From: Pandoraea vervacti
Lineage (GTDB): Bacteria > Pseudomonadota > Gammaproteobacteria > Burkholderiales > Burkholderiaceae
Reading direction: 5' to 3'
Assembly: GCF_000934605.2 (NCBI RefSeq)
Contig: NZ_CP010897.2
Coordinates: 3,658,001-3,722,000 of the forward strand
Length of the DNA: 64,000 nucleotides
Part shown: positions 26,150-35,064 of the stretch, in pieces
Layout of the letters: every line of letters begins with the position of its first letter
Numbering within the stretch: position 1 is the stretch's first letter
Notes under the pieces: generated by a model
What the model was told of the DNA's origin: nothing
Databases searched by the model: none
What the model saw: the letters and a program-made list of their open reading frames with translations, nothing else
Translations under genes and position numbers: made by a program

Positions 26150-29011
26150 ATGAGCGACAGCGACAATACGCTTGCCAAGAGCTTCGAGCCGCAGGACGTC
26201 GAAGCCCACTGGGGCCCCGAATGGGAGCGCCGCGGCTATGCCCGGCCGACTTTCGACGACGCCCGCGAAGATTTCAGCATCCAGTTGCCGCCGCCGAACG
26301 TCACCGGCACGCTGCACATGGGTCACGCGTTCAACCAGACGATCATGGATGGTCTGACGCGCTACCACCGCATGAAGGGCGCGAACACCCTGTGGGTGCC
26401 GGGCACCGACCATGCGGGCATTGCCACCCAGATCGTCGTCGAGCGTCAGATGGACGCCGAGAAGGTCTCGCGCCACGACCTCGGTCGCGAGAAGTTCGTC
26501 GAGCGCGTGTGGGAATGGAAGGAGCAGTCGGGCAGCACGATCACGCGCCAGATTCGTCGCCTCGGGGCTTCCATCGATTGGAGCCGCGAGTACTTCACGA
26601 TGGACGAAAAGATGTCCCGTGCGGTGCGCGACGTGTTCGTCACGCTCTACGAGCAGGGCCTGATCTATCGCGGCAAGCGTCTCGTGAACTGGGAATCGGT
26701 CCTGCTCACCGCCGTGTCCGACCTGGAAGTGGTCAGCGAGGAAGAAGAAGGCTCGCTGTGGCACATTCGCTACCCGCTCACCGACGGTTCGGGCACGCTC
26801 ACGGTCGCCACCACGCGCCCGGAAACGATGCTCGGCGACACAGCGCTGATGGTGCATCCGGAAGACGAGCGCTACAAGCATCTGATCGGCAAGACGGCCA
26901 TGCTGCCGCTGTCCGATCGTGAAATTCCAATCATTGCCGACGAATACGTCGATCGCGAATTCGGCACCGGCGTGGTGAAGGTCACGCCCGCGCACGACTT
27001 CAACGACTACGCCGTCGGTCAGCGCCACAACCTGCCGCAGATCAACATCCTCACGCTTGACGCGAAGATCAACGAGAACGCCCCGGAAAAGTACCGCGGC
27101 CTCGACCGTTTCGACGCCCGCAAGCAGATCGTGGCCGACCTGGAGGCCCTCGGCCTGCTCGAATCGGTCAAGCCGCACAAGCTGATGGTGCCGCGCAGCG
27201 ACCGTACCGGCACGGTCATCGAGCCGATGCTCACGGATCAGTGGTTCGTGGCGATGAGCAAGCCGGCGCCCGAAGGCACGTTCCATCCCGGCAAGTCGAT
27301 CACCGAAACCGCACTCGACGTCGTGCGCAGCGGTGAAATCAAGTTCGTGCCGGAGAACTGGACGACGACCTACAACCAGTGGCTCGAGAACATTCAGGAC
27401 TGGTGTATCTCCCGCCAGCTCTGGTGGGGCCATCAGATTCCCGCGTGGTACGACGACGCCGGCAACGTGTTCGTCGCCCGCTCGGAAGCGGAGGCCATCG
27501 AGAAGGCACGTGCTGCCGGCTCGACCGGCCCGCTCAAGCGCGACGAAGACGTGCTCGACACGTGGTTCTCATCGGCACTCGTGCCGTTCTCGTCGCTCGG
27601 CTGGCCGCAGGAAACGCCTGAACTGAAGCATTTCCTGCCGTCGTCGGTACTCGTGTCGGGCTTCGACATCATCTTCTTCTGGGTGGCGCGCATGGTCATG
27701 ATGACCACGCACTTCACCGGCAAGGTGCCGTTCAGGACCGTGTACATGCACGGCCTCGTGCGCGACGCCGAAGGCCAGAAGATGTCGAAGTCGAAGGGCA
27801 ACACGCTCGATCCGATCGACATCGTCGACGGCGTGTCGCTCGAGGCTCTGGTCGCCAAGCGCACCACGGGGCTGATGAACCCGAAGCAGGCGGCAAGCAT
27901 CGAGAAGAAGACGCGCAAGGAGTTCCCGGACGGCATTGCGCCTTTCGGCACGGACGCGCTTCGCTTCACGTTCGCCTCGATGGCCACGCTGGGTCGCAAC
28001 ATCAACTTCGATCTGGCGCGCTGCGAAGGCTATCGCAACTTCTGCAACAAACTGTGGAACGCCACGCGCTTCGTGCTGATGAACTGCGAAGGGCAGGACT
28101 GCGGTCTCGCACCGTGCGTGGGCGATTGCGGTCCGGACGGGCAACTTGACTTCTCGCGCGCCGACCGCTGGATCGTGTCGCTGCTCCAGCGCGTGGAAGC
28201 CGATGTCGCCAAGGGCTTCACCGACTACCGCTTCGACAACATCGCCAGCGCCATCTACAAGTTCGTGTGGGACGAGTACTGTGACTGGTACGTCGAACTG
28301 GCCAAGTGGCAGATTCAGAACGGCACGCCGGCCCAGCAGCGCGCCACGCGCCGCACGCTGCTGCGCGTGCTCGAAACGGTGCTCCGTCTGGCCCACCCGA
28401 TCATCCCATTCATCACCGAAGCCCTGTGGCAGAAAGTGGCCCCGCTGGCCGGCCGCTATCCGGCGGACAAGGCGCCGGGCGAAGCCAGTATCATGGTGCA
28501 ACCGTATCCGGTGGCCGATACCAGCAAGATCGACGAGGATGACGAAGCGTGGATGCAGCAGCTCAAGGCCGCGGTGGACGCCTGCCGCAACCTGCGAGGT
28601 GAAATGAACCTGTCGCCGGCGCAGCGTGTGCCGTTGCTGGTGGCGGGCGACGTGCCGTTCCTGACGTCCATCGCACCGTATCTGCAAACGCTTGCCAAAC
28701 TCTCCGAAGTGCAGGTCCTGGCGGACGAAGCGACGCTCGATGCCCAGGCAGCGGGCGCGCCGCTCGCCGTCGTGGGCGCGAACAAGCTGGCGCTCAAGGT
28801 CGAAATCGACGTCGCCGCCGAGCGTGAGCGCCTCGGCAAGGAAGTGAAGCGTCTCGAAGGCGAGATCGCGAAGTGTCATGGCAAGCTGTCCAACGAGAGC
28901 TTTGTGGCACGCGCGCCCGCCAACGTGGTGGAACTTGAGAAGCAACGACTGGTCGACTTTGAAGCGGTTCTCGGCAAATTGCAGGCACAGCTCGCCCGCC
29001 TGCCCGGCTGA
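26150..29011 (+). CDS. valS: Valine--tRNA ligase
   Basis: Class I aminoacyl-tRNA synthetase, 953 residues. The HIGH-type motif is HMGHAF (in TGTLHMGHAFNQT) and the KMSKS loop is QKMSKSKGN. The editing domain includes TTRPETMLGDTA, and the C-terminal coiled coil (RERLGKEVKRLEGEIAK) fits the family. Length is normal. galU starts 29 bp downstream on the same strand and may be read through. Confidence 0.97.
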   Translation: MSDSDNTLAKSFEPQDVEAHWGPEWERRGYARPTFDDAREDFSIQLPPPNVTGTLHMGHAFNQTIMDGLTRYHRMKGANTLWVPGTDHAGIATQIVVERQMDAEKVSRHDLGREKFVERVWEWKEQSGSTITRQIRRLGASIDWSREYFTMDEKMSRAVRDVFVTLYEQGLIYRGKRLVNWESVLLTAVSDLEVVSEEEEGSLWHIRYPLTDGSGTLTVATTRPETMLGDTALMVHPEDERYKHLIGKTAMLPLSDREIPIIADEYVDREFGTGVVKVTPAHDFNDYAVGQRHNLPQINILTLDAKINENAPEKYRGLDRFDARKQIVADLEALGLLESVKPHKLMVPRSDRTGTVIEPMLTDQWFVAMSKPAPEGTFHPGKSITETALDVVRSGEIKFVPENWTTTYNQWLENIQDWCISRQLWWGHQIPAWYDDAGNVFVARSEAEAIEKARAAGSTGPLKRDEDVLDTWFSSALVPFSSLGWPQETPELKHFLPSSVLVSGFDIIFFWVARMVMMTTHFTGKVPFRTVYMHGLVRDAEGQKMSKSKGNTLDPIDIVDGVSLEALVAKRTTGLMNPKQAASIEKKTRKEFPDGIAPFGTDALRFTFASMATLGRNINFDLARCEGYRNFCNKLWNATRFVLMNCEGQDCGLAPCVGDCGPDGQLDFSRADRWIVSLLQRVEADVAKGFTDYRFDNIASAIYKFVWDEYCDWYVELAKWQIQNGTPAQQRATRRTLLRVLETVLRLAHPIIPFITEALWQKVAPLAGRYPADKAPGEASIMVQPYPVADTSKIDEDDEAWMQQLKAAVDACRNLRGEMNLSPAQRVPLLVAGDVPFLTSIAPYLQTLAKLSEVQVLADEATLDAQAAGAPLAVVGANKLALKVEIDVAAERERLGKEVKRLEGEIAKCHGKLSNESFVARAPANVVELEKQRLVDFEAVLGKLQAQLARLPG

Positions 29012-29040
29012 GACGCTCTATATCCATCAGGGAGAAACCA

Positions 29041-29928
29041 ATGAAAACCGTTGTGACGAAAGCCGTGTTCCCGGTCGCGGGCCTCGGCACCCGGTTCCTG
29101 CCGGCGACCAAGGCGAGCCCGAAGGAAATGCTGCCGGTCGTGGACAAGCCACTGATTCAGTACGCGGTGGAAGAAGCGGCTGCGGCGGGCATCACGGAGA
29201 TGATTTTCGTGACCGGCCGCAACAAGCGCGCTATCGAAGATCACTTCGATACGGCGTTCGAACTCGAAGCGGAACTCGAAGCGAAAAACAAGCAGGCGCT
29301 GCTCGACGTCGTGCACTCCATCAAGCCGGCGCACATCGATTGCTTCTACGTGCGCCAGCCGAAGGCGCTGGGCCTGGGTCATGCGGTCCTGTGCGCGGAG
29401 AAACTCGTGGGCGACGAACCGTTCGCGGTGATCCTTGCCGACGACTTGCTCGACGGTCAGCCCCCAGTGCTCAAGCAGATGGTCGATCTGTACAACCAGT
29501 ATCACAACTCGATCATCGGCGTGGAAGAGATCCCCATCGAGCAAAGTCGCTCGTACGGGATCGTCAAGGGCACCGAATGGGGTGAGAAGGCCATCGTCAA
29601 GCTCACGGATATCGTGGAGAAGCCGGCGCCGGAAAATGCGCCGTCGAATCTGGGCGTCGTGGGCCGTTACGTGCTGCGTCCGCGCATTTTCGATTGCATC
29701 CGCGAGATCGACCCGGGCTCGGGCGGTGAAATCCAGCTGACCGACGCCATTCAGAAACTCATGCAGGACGAAGTCGTGCTCGCCTATCGTTACGACGGCA
29801 AGCGCTTCGATTGCGGCAGCAAGCTGGGTTATCTGAAGGCAACGGTGGAGTTCGCGCTGCGCCACCCGGAACTCAAGGACGCCTTCCGCCAGTATCTGCA
29901 AGACGAGGTGCACGGCGATCTGGCCTGA
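29041..29928 (+). CDS. galU: UTP--glucose-1-phosphate uridylyltransferase
   Basis: Makes UDP-glucose for envelope polysaccharide synthesis. The 295 residues open with the nucleotide-binding signature FPVAGLGTRFLPATKASPKE, followed by VDKPLIQYAVEEA, a catalytic ADDLLDG-type aspartate segment and RYDGKRFDCGSKLGYL near the end. A GGGAG site precedes the ATG. It follows valS closely and is closed by a terminator. Confidence 0.96.
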   Translation: MKTVVTKAVFPVAGLGTRFLPATKASPKEMLPVVDKPLIQYAVEEAAAAGITEMIFVTGRNKRAIEDHFDTAFELEAELEAKNKQALLDVVHSIKPAHIDCFYVRQPKALGLGHAVLCAEKLVGDEPFAVILADDLLDGQPPVLKQMVDLYNQYHNSIIGVEEIPIEQSRSYGIVKGTEWGEKAIVKLTDIVEKPAPENAPSNLGVVGRYVLRPRIFDCIREIDPGSGGEIQLTDAIQKLMQDEVVLAYRYDGKRFDCGSKLGYLKATVEFALRHPELKDAFRQYLQDEVHGDLA

Positions 29929-29969
29929 GCAGCCGGGCGGCGTTGCGAGATCGAGTAACGCAGCGCCAA

Positions 29970-30004
29970 ATAAAAAACCGACGGCGTGTCCGTCGGTTTT
30001 TTTG
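29970..30004. terminator. Bidirectional terminator between galU and the tusA-type gene
   Basis: AAAAAACCGACGG and CCGTCGGTTTTTTT form the stem around a short loop. Confidence 0.9.
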
Positions 30005-30024
30005 TGCCTGCCGTGACGCGAGTC

Positions 30025-30066
30025 GGTATCGGTATCGGTATCGCTATCGGTGTCGGTGTCGGTGTC
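30025..30066. repeat. Hexanucleotide tandem repeat GGTATC/GGTGTC
   Basis: Seven head-to-tail hexamers: three GGTATC, one GCTATC, then three GGTGTC. It lies between the terminator after galU and the tusA-type gene, so it is outside coding sequence. Confidence 0.9.
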
Positions 30067-30106
30067 GGTCGTAAACGGGGCGGTGCGCAGCGATGACATG
30101 TCGCAA

Positions 30107-30334
30107 TCAGCGACGGCGCATCCAGAAGTGGAACGTCTTGCCCTCTTCGCGCGTCTGGATCAGTTCGTTGCCGGTCTGCTTGGCGAAGGCGCTGAAATCA
30201 CGCCCGGAACCGGGATCGGTGGCGATGATGTGCAACACCTCACCGCTTTGCATTTCGGCCAGCGCCTTCTTTGCGCGCAGGATCGGCAGCGGGCAGTTCA
30301 GGCCGCTCGCGTCGACTTCTTTCTGAAATTCCAT
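30107..30334 (-). CDS. TusA-family sulfurtransferase-like protein
   Basis: A 75-residue TusA/SirA-fold protein. The signature DASGLNCPLPILRAKKAL holds the active Cys that carries persulfide sulfur in TusA. The C-terminal half (LHIIATDPGSGRDFSAFAKQTGNEL) matches the family. It may deliver sulfur for tRNA thiolation or sulfur oxidation; which one is not clear. Two starts are possible, ATG 30340 and ATG 30334; the latter is better spaced (9 nt) from GAGG. Confidence 0.85.
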   Translation of the reverse strand: MEFQKEVDASGLNCPLPILRAKKALAEMQSGEVLHIIATDPGSGRDFSAFAKQTGNELIQTREEGKTFHFWMRRR

Positions 30335-30422
30335 GCTCATGTCCCTCACTTCGTCTCGTTCGAATCTCTCAACGGGATTGCCCCGCAAGCTGCGATTCTA
30401 CCGTAGTCGCCAGGCCACGCCC

Positions 30423-30953
30423 TCACCCAGCGATCGATAGCCGGGCAGAATCGACATATTCGATCGGCAGATTCCGCCGTCGCAACCACTCGGCCACGGC
30501 ATGGCCGGTGCCCGCGCGCCACGGACGTACGTGATGCGGCGCCACCAGACGGAACTCGGCCAACTCCTCGGACAGACGAATATCGCCGTCGCACACCGCG
30601 TGATAGGCGATGATCAGTTCGTTCTTGCGCATGAATTCGTACACGCCCAGCAACGAAATCGCGTCCGTCTCGAGATTCGTCTCTTCCTTGATTTCACGGC
30701 GGATGCCGTCTTCCGGCGTCTCGTCGCGCTCGAGAAAGCCGGTGATGAGCGCAAACATGCCCTCGGTCCATGCGGCATTGCGTGCCAGCAAGATCTGACC
30801 GCGATACTCCACCAGCCCGGCCACCACCGGCAGCGGATTATCCCAGTGGACGAAACCGCAGACGTCGTCGGGACAGGCCCGGCGGGTTCGGCCGGCGACC
30901 TCGCGCGAGTCGAGAGGGGAAGCACAGCGAGGACAAAAAATTAGGTCGTTCAT
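30423..30953 (-). CDS. Nudix hydrolase with N-terminal zinc ribbon
   Basis: A 176-residue hydrolase of nucleoside-diphosphate derivatives. An N-terminal zinc ribbon (CPRC near residue 7, then CPDDVC) precedes the Nudix box GFLERDETPEDGIRREIKEE. The ribbon plus Nudix layout resembles NudC-like NAD or RNA-cap pyrophosphatases, but the protein is shorter and lacks a recognisable NudC SQPWPFP motif, so substrate is open. It is divergent from the CLC gene. Confidence 0.85.
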   Translation of the reverse strand: MNDLIFCPRCASPLDSREVAGRTRRACPDDVCGFVHWDNPLPVVAGLVEYRGQILLARNAAWTEGMFALITGFLERDETPEDGIRREIKEETNLETDAISLLGVYEFMRKNELIIAYHAVCDGDIRLSEELAEFRLVAPHHVRPWRAGTGHAVAEWLRRRNLPIEYVDSARLSIAG

Positions 30954-31096
30954 GATCGTTCTTCAGCGAATTCGAACATCTTAAATGAACTCGCGAAGCG
31001 CTGCATATTCGGCGAATTCCGAGACCGGCTCGGACCAGCCCCACGGGGGCTCGCGCGTATAATCGCCTGACGTCTTCCAAATTTCGCTCACGGCCT

Positions 31097-32530
31097 GTGT
31101 CTGATATTCCGCCGAACGCTGCGCAGCCCCACGACTCCCCTCCTCCTGCGTCCGGGCAGCCGTCCGAAGCTTCCACGCCCCCAACGCCTGCCAGGCCTGC
31201 CAGCCCCGCCCGGCCTCCCCGACTCTCGACGCGACTGACGCAGCGCGGTGTGCGCCGCTCCCGTCGCCTGTGGCACAACTACGGCGTGTTCTGGCTCGGC
31301 GCCGTGCTCGTGGGCCTCGTCTCGGTGGGCTACGCCAAACTCGTGGACTTCGGCTTCGAGTTGTTCCAGCGCCTGTTGTCGCATGGCTTATGGCTTCCGC
31401 TCATCGTCACGCCGCTGGGCGCCGCGCTGGCGATCTGGCTGACGCAGAAATGCTTCCGGGGCGCCGAAGGCAGCGGCATTCCGCAGGTGATCGCCACGCT
31501 TCAGGACTCACGACTGTCGAAGTCGCTGCTGACGCTGCGCATCATGGTCGGCAAGATTGCAATCTCGTTTCTCGGCATCCTGTGCGGCTTCACGATCGGT
31601 CGCGAGGGGCCAACGGTACAGATCGGGGCGTCGCTCATGTACGCCATGCGACGCGGCTACCGGCGAAGCAGTGTGCACATCGAACGTCAACTGACGCTCG
31701 CCGGCGCCGCAGCGGGATTGGCCGCCGCATTCAACACGCCGCTCGCCGGTGTCGTCTTCGCCATCGAAGAACTCAGCCGCAGCTTCGTCGCGCGCAACAG
31801 CGGCACACTCATTACCGCGATTATTTTTTCCGGGATCGTGGCGCTCGGGTTGCAGGGCAATTATCTGTATTTCGGCCAGATCAAGGCGATCGGCGACTTT
31901 CACTGGACGCTGGTACCCGTGGTCATCGCGGCAAGCCTGCTGACCGGCGCGGCCGGTGGCGCCTTTGGCTGGCTGATGCTCAACGTGCCGCGCTGGATGC
32001 CCGCAAGACTCGTCGATCTGCGCCGCGCGCATCCGGTACGCTTCGCCTTTCTGTGTGGCGTGGCCATCGCGGTGATCGGCATCGCGTCCGGCGGCACCAC
32101 GTTCGGCAGCGGTTATGCGGAGGCGCGTGGTCTGCTCGAATCGCACACGGCGCTCTCGCCGCTCTACGCCGTGCTGAAATTTGCGGCGTTGAGCGCGTCG
32201 TACCTGTCGGGTATTCCCGGCGGCATCTTCGCGCCGTCGCTCGCGATCGGCGCCGGGCTGGGCAACGTCATGGCCCACGTCACGTCGGTCGTGCCGCTGC
32301 CGGCGCTCGCCGCGCTTTGCATGGTCGGCTATCTGGCGGCGGTGACGCAGTCGCCGATCACCTCGTTCGTGATCGTCATGGAAATGATCGACGGCCACCA
32401 GATGGTGATACCGCTCATGGCCGTCGCCTTGCTTTCGACGCAAGTCTCGCGGACCATCGCGCCGTCGTTCTACCACACGCTGGCGCACCGCTTTTTGACG
32501 CCAACGGTCCCGGCGCCGCGGCAGGGCTGA
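31097..32530 (+). CDS. CLC-family chloride channel / antiporter
   Basis: A 477-residue CLC protein. Ion-pathway motifs are GSGIPQV, GREGPTVQIG (gating Glu) and GIPGGIFAPSLAIGAG. The internal proton-path Glu region is present as FAIEELSRSF, matching IIEEM of E. coli ClcA, which favours an H+/Cl- exchanger. Residues 1-45 are a Pro/Ser/Ala-rich leader ahead of the first helix. The start used is GTG 31097; there is no strong ribosome site, so a later start is possible. No C-terminal CBS domains. Confidence 0.87.
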   Translation: MSDIPPNAAQPHDSPPPASGQPSEASTPPTPARPASPARPPRLSTRLTQRGVRRSRRLWHNYGVFWLGAVLVGLVSVGYAKLVDFGFELFQRLLSHGLWLPLIVTPLGAALAIWLTQKCFRGAEGSGIPQVIATLQDSRLSKSLLTLRIMVGKIAISFLGILCGFTIGREGPTVQIGASLMYAMRRGYRRSSVHIERQLTLAGAAAGLAAAFNTPLAGVVFAIEELSRSFVARNSGTLITAIIFSGIVALGLQGNYLYFGQIKAIGDFHWTLVPVVIAASLLTGAAGGAFGWLMLNVPRWMPARLVDLRRAHPVRFAFLCGVAIAVIGIASGGTTFGSGYAEARGLLESHTALSPLYAVLKFAALSASYLSGIPGGIFAPSLAIGAGLGNVMAHVTSVVPLPALAALCMVGYLAAVTQSPITSFVIVMEMIDGHQMVIPLMAVALLSTQVSRTIAPSFYHTLAHRFLTPTVPAPRQG

Positions 32531-32650
32531 TGTGACGAACCGCCCATGGTCGCCACGCAAACCTCGCGGCGCAGGCGGCACGTCGCTCAGGCGCTACGGT
32601 GCTAAGGCGCCAACACGTTCAAGCGTTCAGGAATTCAAGCGTTCAGGCGG

Positions 32651-33778
32651 TTAGACCTTCCCGCTCAACTCGCGAATATCGGCAGCCAGACGCTCCACCG
32701 TGTCTACCCGCGTGTCCCAGGCGCACATGAAGCGGCAACCACCCGCACCGATGAATGTGTAGAAGCGCCAGCCCTTCGCCCGCAATGCTTCGATCACGTA
32801 GGCCGGCAATTCGGCGAACACACCGTTGGCTTGCGTCTCGAACATGACGGATACGCCCGGCACGTCACGAATGCGTTTCGCGAGCAATTGCGCCATGTCG
32901 TTCGCGTGGCACGCATGACGCAGCCACGTATCGTTCTCGAGCATGCCGAGCCAGGGTGCCGAGATAAACCGCATCTTCGACGCCAGTTGCCCTGCCTGCT
33001 TCACTCGATAAGCGAAATCTTCCGCCAGTGCACGGTTGAAGAACACCACGGCCTCGCCCACCGGCAGGCCGTTTTTGGTACCTCCGAAGCACAGCACGTC
33101 CACGCCCGCGCGCCAGGTCACGTCGCCAGGATGGCAGCCTAGCGTCGCCACCGCGTTCGCAAATCGCGCCCCGTCCATATGCACGCGAAGATTGCGCCGC
33201 TTCGCCACGGCGGAAATCGCCTTGACCTCGTCCACGGTATAGACCGTGCCGACTTCAGTCGCTTGGGTGAGCGTCACGACCTTGGGTTTCGGAAAGTGAA
33301 TATCCGAACGACGGTTGATCACGGACTCCACCGCCTCGGGCGTGAGCTTGCCGTTGTTTTCCCGACCGCGCGCCGTGAGCAGCTTCGCGCCGTTGGAGAA
33401 GAATTCCGGGCCGCCGCATTCGTCCGTCTCGACGTGCGCCAGTTCGTGGCAAATGACGGAGTGATACGACTGCGACAGCGAAGCCAGCGCCAGCGAATTC
33501 GCCGCCGTGCCGTTAAAGACGAAGAAGACCTCGCAATCCGTATCGAACAACTGACGAATACCGTCGCAAACGCGCTGCGTCCAGGTATCGTCGCCATAAG
33601 AGACCTCGTGACCGCTGGCGTTCGCCTCGACGAGATATCGCATCGCTTCGGGGCAAATCCCGGCATAGTTGTCCGACGCGAAGTGTTGCGGCGTTTGCGG
33701 CGCATCGACGGCGGCAGGCGCTGCGGAACCGGCGCTCGCGTTGGGGGAAATATTCGATACGGAGGGGACTTGCGACAT
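32651..33778 (-). CDS. Low-specificity threonine aldolase / beta-eliminating lyase family
   Basis: A PLP enzyme of 375 residues that should cleave threonine or allo-threonine to glycine and acetaldehyde. It shows VFNGTAANSLAL, CHELAHVETDECGGPEFF, HMDGARFANAVA and the PLP-lysine segment CFGGTKNGLPVGEAV. ATG 33778 follows GAGG at good spacing. Residues 1-35 (Ser/Pro/Ala-rich) extend beyond the usual N-terminus and look disordered. The next two genes are on the same strand. Confidence 0.88.
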   Translation of the reverse strand: MSQVPSVSNISPNASAGSAAPAAVDAPQTPQHFASDNYAGICPEAMRYLVEANASGHEVSYGDDTWTQRVCDGIRQLFDTDCEVFFVFNGTAANSLALASLSQSYHSVICHELAHVETDECGGPEFFSNGAKLLTARGRENNGKLTPEAVESVINRRSDIHFPKPKVVTLTQATEVGTVYTVDEVKAISAVAKRRNLRVHMDGARFANAVATLGCHPGDVTWRAGVDVLCFGGTKNGLPVGEAVVFFNRALAEDFAYRVKQAGQLASKMRFISAPWLGMLENDTWLRHACHANDMAQLLAKRIRDVPGVSVMFETQANGVFAELPAYVIEALRAKGWRFYTFIGAGGCRFMCAWDTRVDTVERLAADIRELSGKV

Positions 33779-33876
33779 GACGACCTCTTCAATACGGCGG
33801 GGCCCCATGCAGACGCCCCGCCCCAGACGCGCCGGCCACAGCCGGCCTACCCGAACGCCACTGACCGGCTACCCGC

Positions 33877-34065
33877 TCAGCGCGAATCCGACCAGAGCGT
33901 GCCGCCCGTGGCCCAGTTCTCCCGCTTCACGTCGGTGATGATGATATCGACGGATTCCGGCGTGCACCCGATTGTCTCGACGGCGGCCTGCGTGACCGCT
34001 TTGACGAACGCACGCTTTTGCTCGACGGTACGCCCTTCGAACATCTCGACATGAAATGTTGGCAT
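33877..34065 (-). CDS. 4-oxalocrotonate tautomerase family protein
   Basis: A 62-residue tautomerase. The start ATG 34065 puts Pro directly after the initiator Met (MPTFHVEMFEGRT), which is required because the N-terminal Pro is the catalytic base in this family. The tail DVKRENWATGG is also characteristic. The frame is open to 34113, but that start would bury the Pro. The substrate is unknown; no catechol meta-cleavage genes are nearby. Confidence 0.88.
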   Translation of the reverse strand: MPTFHVEMFEGRTVEQKRAFVKAVTQAAVETIGCTPESVDIIITDVKRENWATGGTLWSDSR

Positions 34066-34201
34066 TGCGATGAATCTCCTGATGTCGTTATTGGAATTGA
34101 TTGGAATCGGCAACGCCGCGCCGCCACGCCACGCGCAAAGGGCATGATCCGCCGCGCCACCACACGCTCCGCGCGCGCCCGCGGGGAAACCCGCCGGGTC
34201 G

Positions 34202-34972
34202 TCAATCGCGAAACGAGGCGTCTATTCTATCGAGTTTGCGCAACAGCGCGGGCCACTCCATCACGCCTTCTAACGCACCGCCGTCTTCCAGTTGGATCGC
34301 GGTCTTGTCCTGCACTGCCGGGCTGGGCAGCGTTGGCGTTACCCCACCGGCGAGCGCCTGCAACTGGATCTCGCACGCCTTGACGAGCGTGGCCATCAGC
34401 ACAAACGCTTCAGCCACCGTGCGCCCCACCGTCAACGTACCGTGATTGCGCAGCAGCATGGCCGGATGCGTGCCAAGCGACGTCACCAGCCGCTCCCCTT
34501 CCGGCGGCGAAAACGCCAGCCCTTCATAGTCGTGATACCCGATTCGCTCATGAAAACGCAGCGCGTGTTGCGAGATCGGCAACAAGCCATGAGGCTGGAT
34601 CGACACGGCGATGCCGGCCGTATTGTGCAGATGCATGACGCATACGGCATCGGGTCGCGCCGCGTGCACTGCGCCATGCAGCGCGAAACCCGTGACATTG
34701 ACCGGATGCTCGCTCTCGCCCACGATCTCGCCACGCATCGTGATCTTCACCAGATTCGAGGCGGTGACTTCATCGAACGACAGGCCGAACGGATTGATGA
34801 GGAAGTGCCCCGGCTCGCCCGGCACCATGGCGGAGATATGGGTATAAATGAGATCGTCCCAGCCGTTGAGCGCCACGAGACGGTAGCAGGCGGCGAGATC
34901 CACGCGCATCCGGCGTTCTTCGTCGCTGATTGTGGTGGCGGATTTTCTGCCCGCCTTCAAGGTAAAAGACAT
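34202..34972 (-). CDS. Class II aldolase/adducin family protein
   Basis: A 256-residue zinc-dependent aldolase-fold protein. Residues for the fold are GWDDLIYTHISAM and FLINPFGLSFDEVTASNLVKI. The zinc ligands are in VMHLHNTAGIAVS (two His) and LLRNHGTLTVG (third His). The closest relatives are decarboxylase or aldolase-like proteins of unsettled substrate. ATG 34972 gives MSFTLKAGRKSATTISDEE. It lies between the tautomerase and MFS genes on one strand. Confidence 0.86.
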   Translation of the reverse strand: MSFTLKAGRKSATTISDEERRMRVDLAACYRLVALNGWDDLIYTHISAMVPGEPGHFLINPFGLSFDEVTASNLVKITMRGEIVGESEHPVNVTGFALHGAVHAARPDAVCVMHLHNTAGIAVSIQPHGLLPISQHALRFHERIGYHDYEGLAFSPPEGERLVTSLGTHPAMLLRNHGTLTVGRTVAEAFVLMATLVKACEIQLQALAGGVTPTLPSPAVQDKTAIQLEDGGALEGVMEWPALLRKLDRIDASFRD

Positions 34973-35064
34973 ACGCGCTCGTTCAGGAAAGTCCGGCGAA
35001 CGGAGAGTGGTGGAGATGGCGCAATCGCCGGGCAGGAGATCGCGTGCGTCGTGACGGTCCCGGA

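Noticed and set aside
30346..30388. Partial T-arm-like GTTCGAATC as a tRNA
   Set aside because: No acceptor or anticodon stem can be formed around it.
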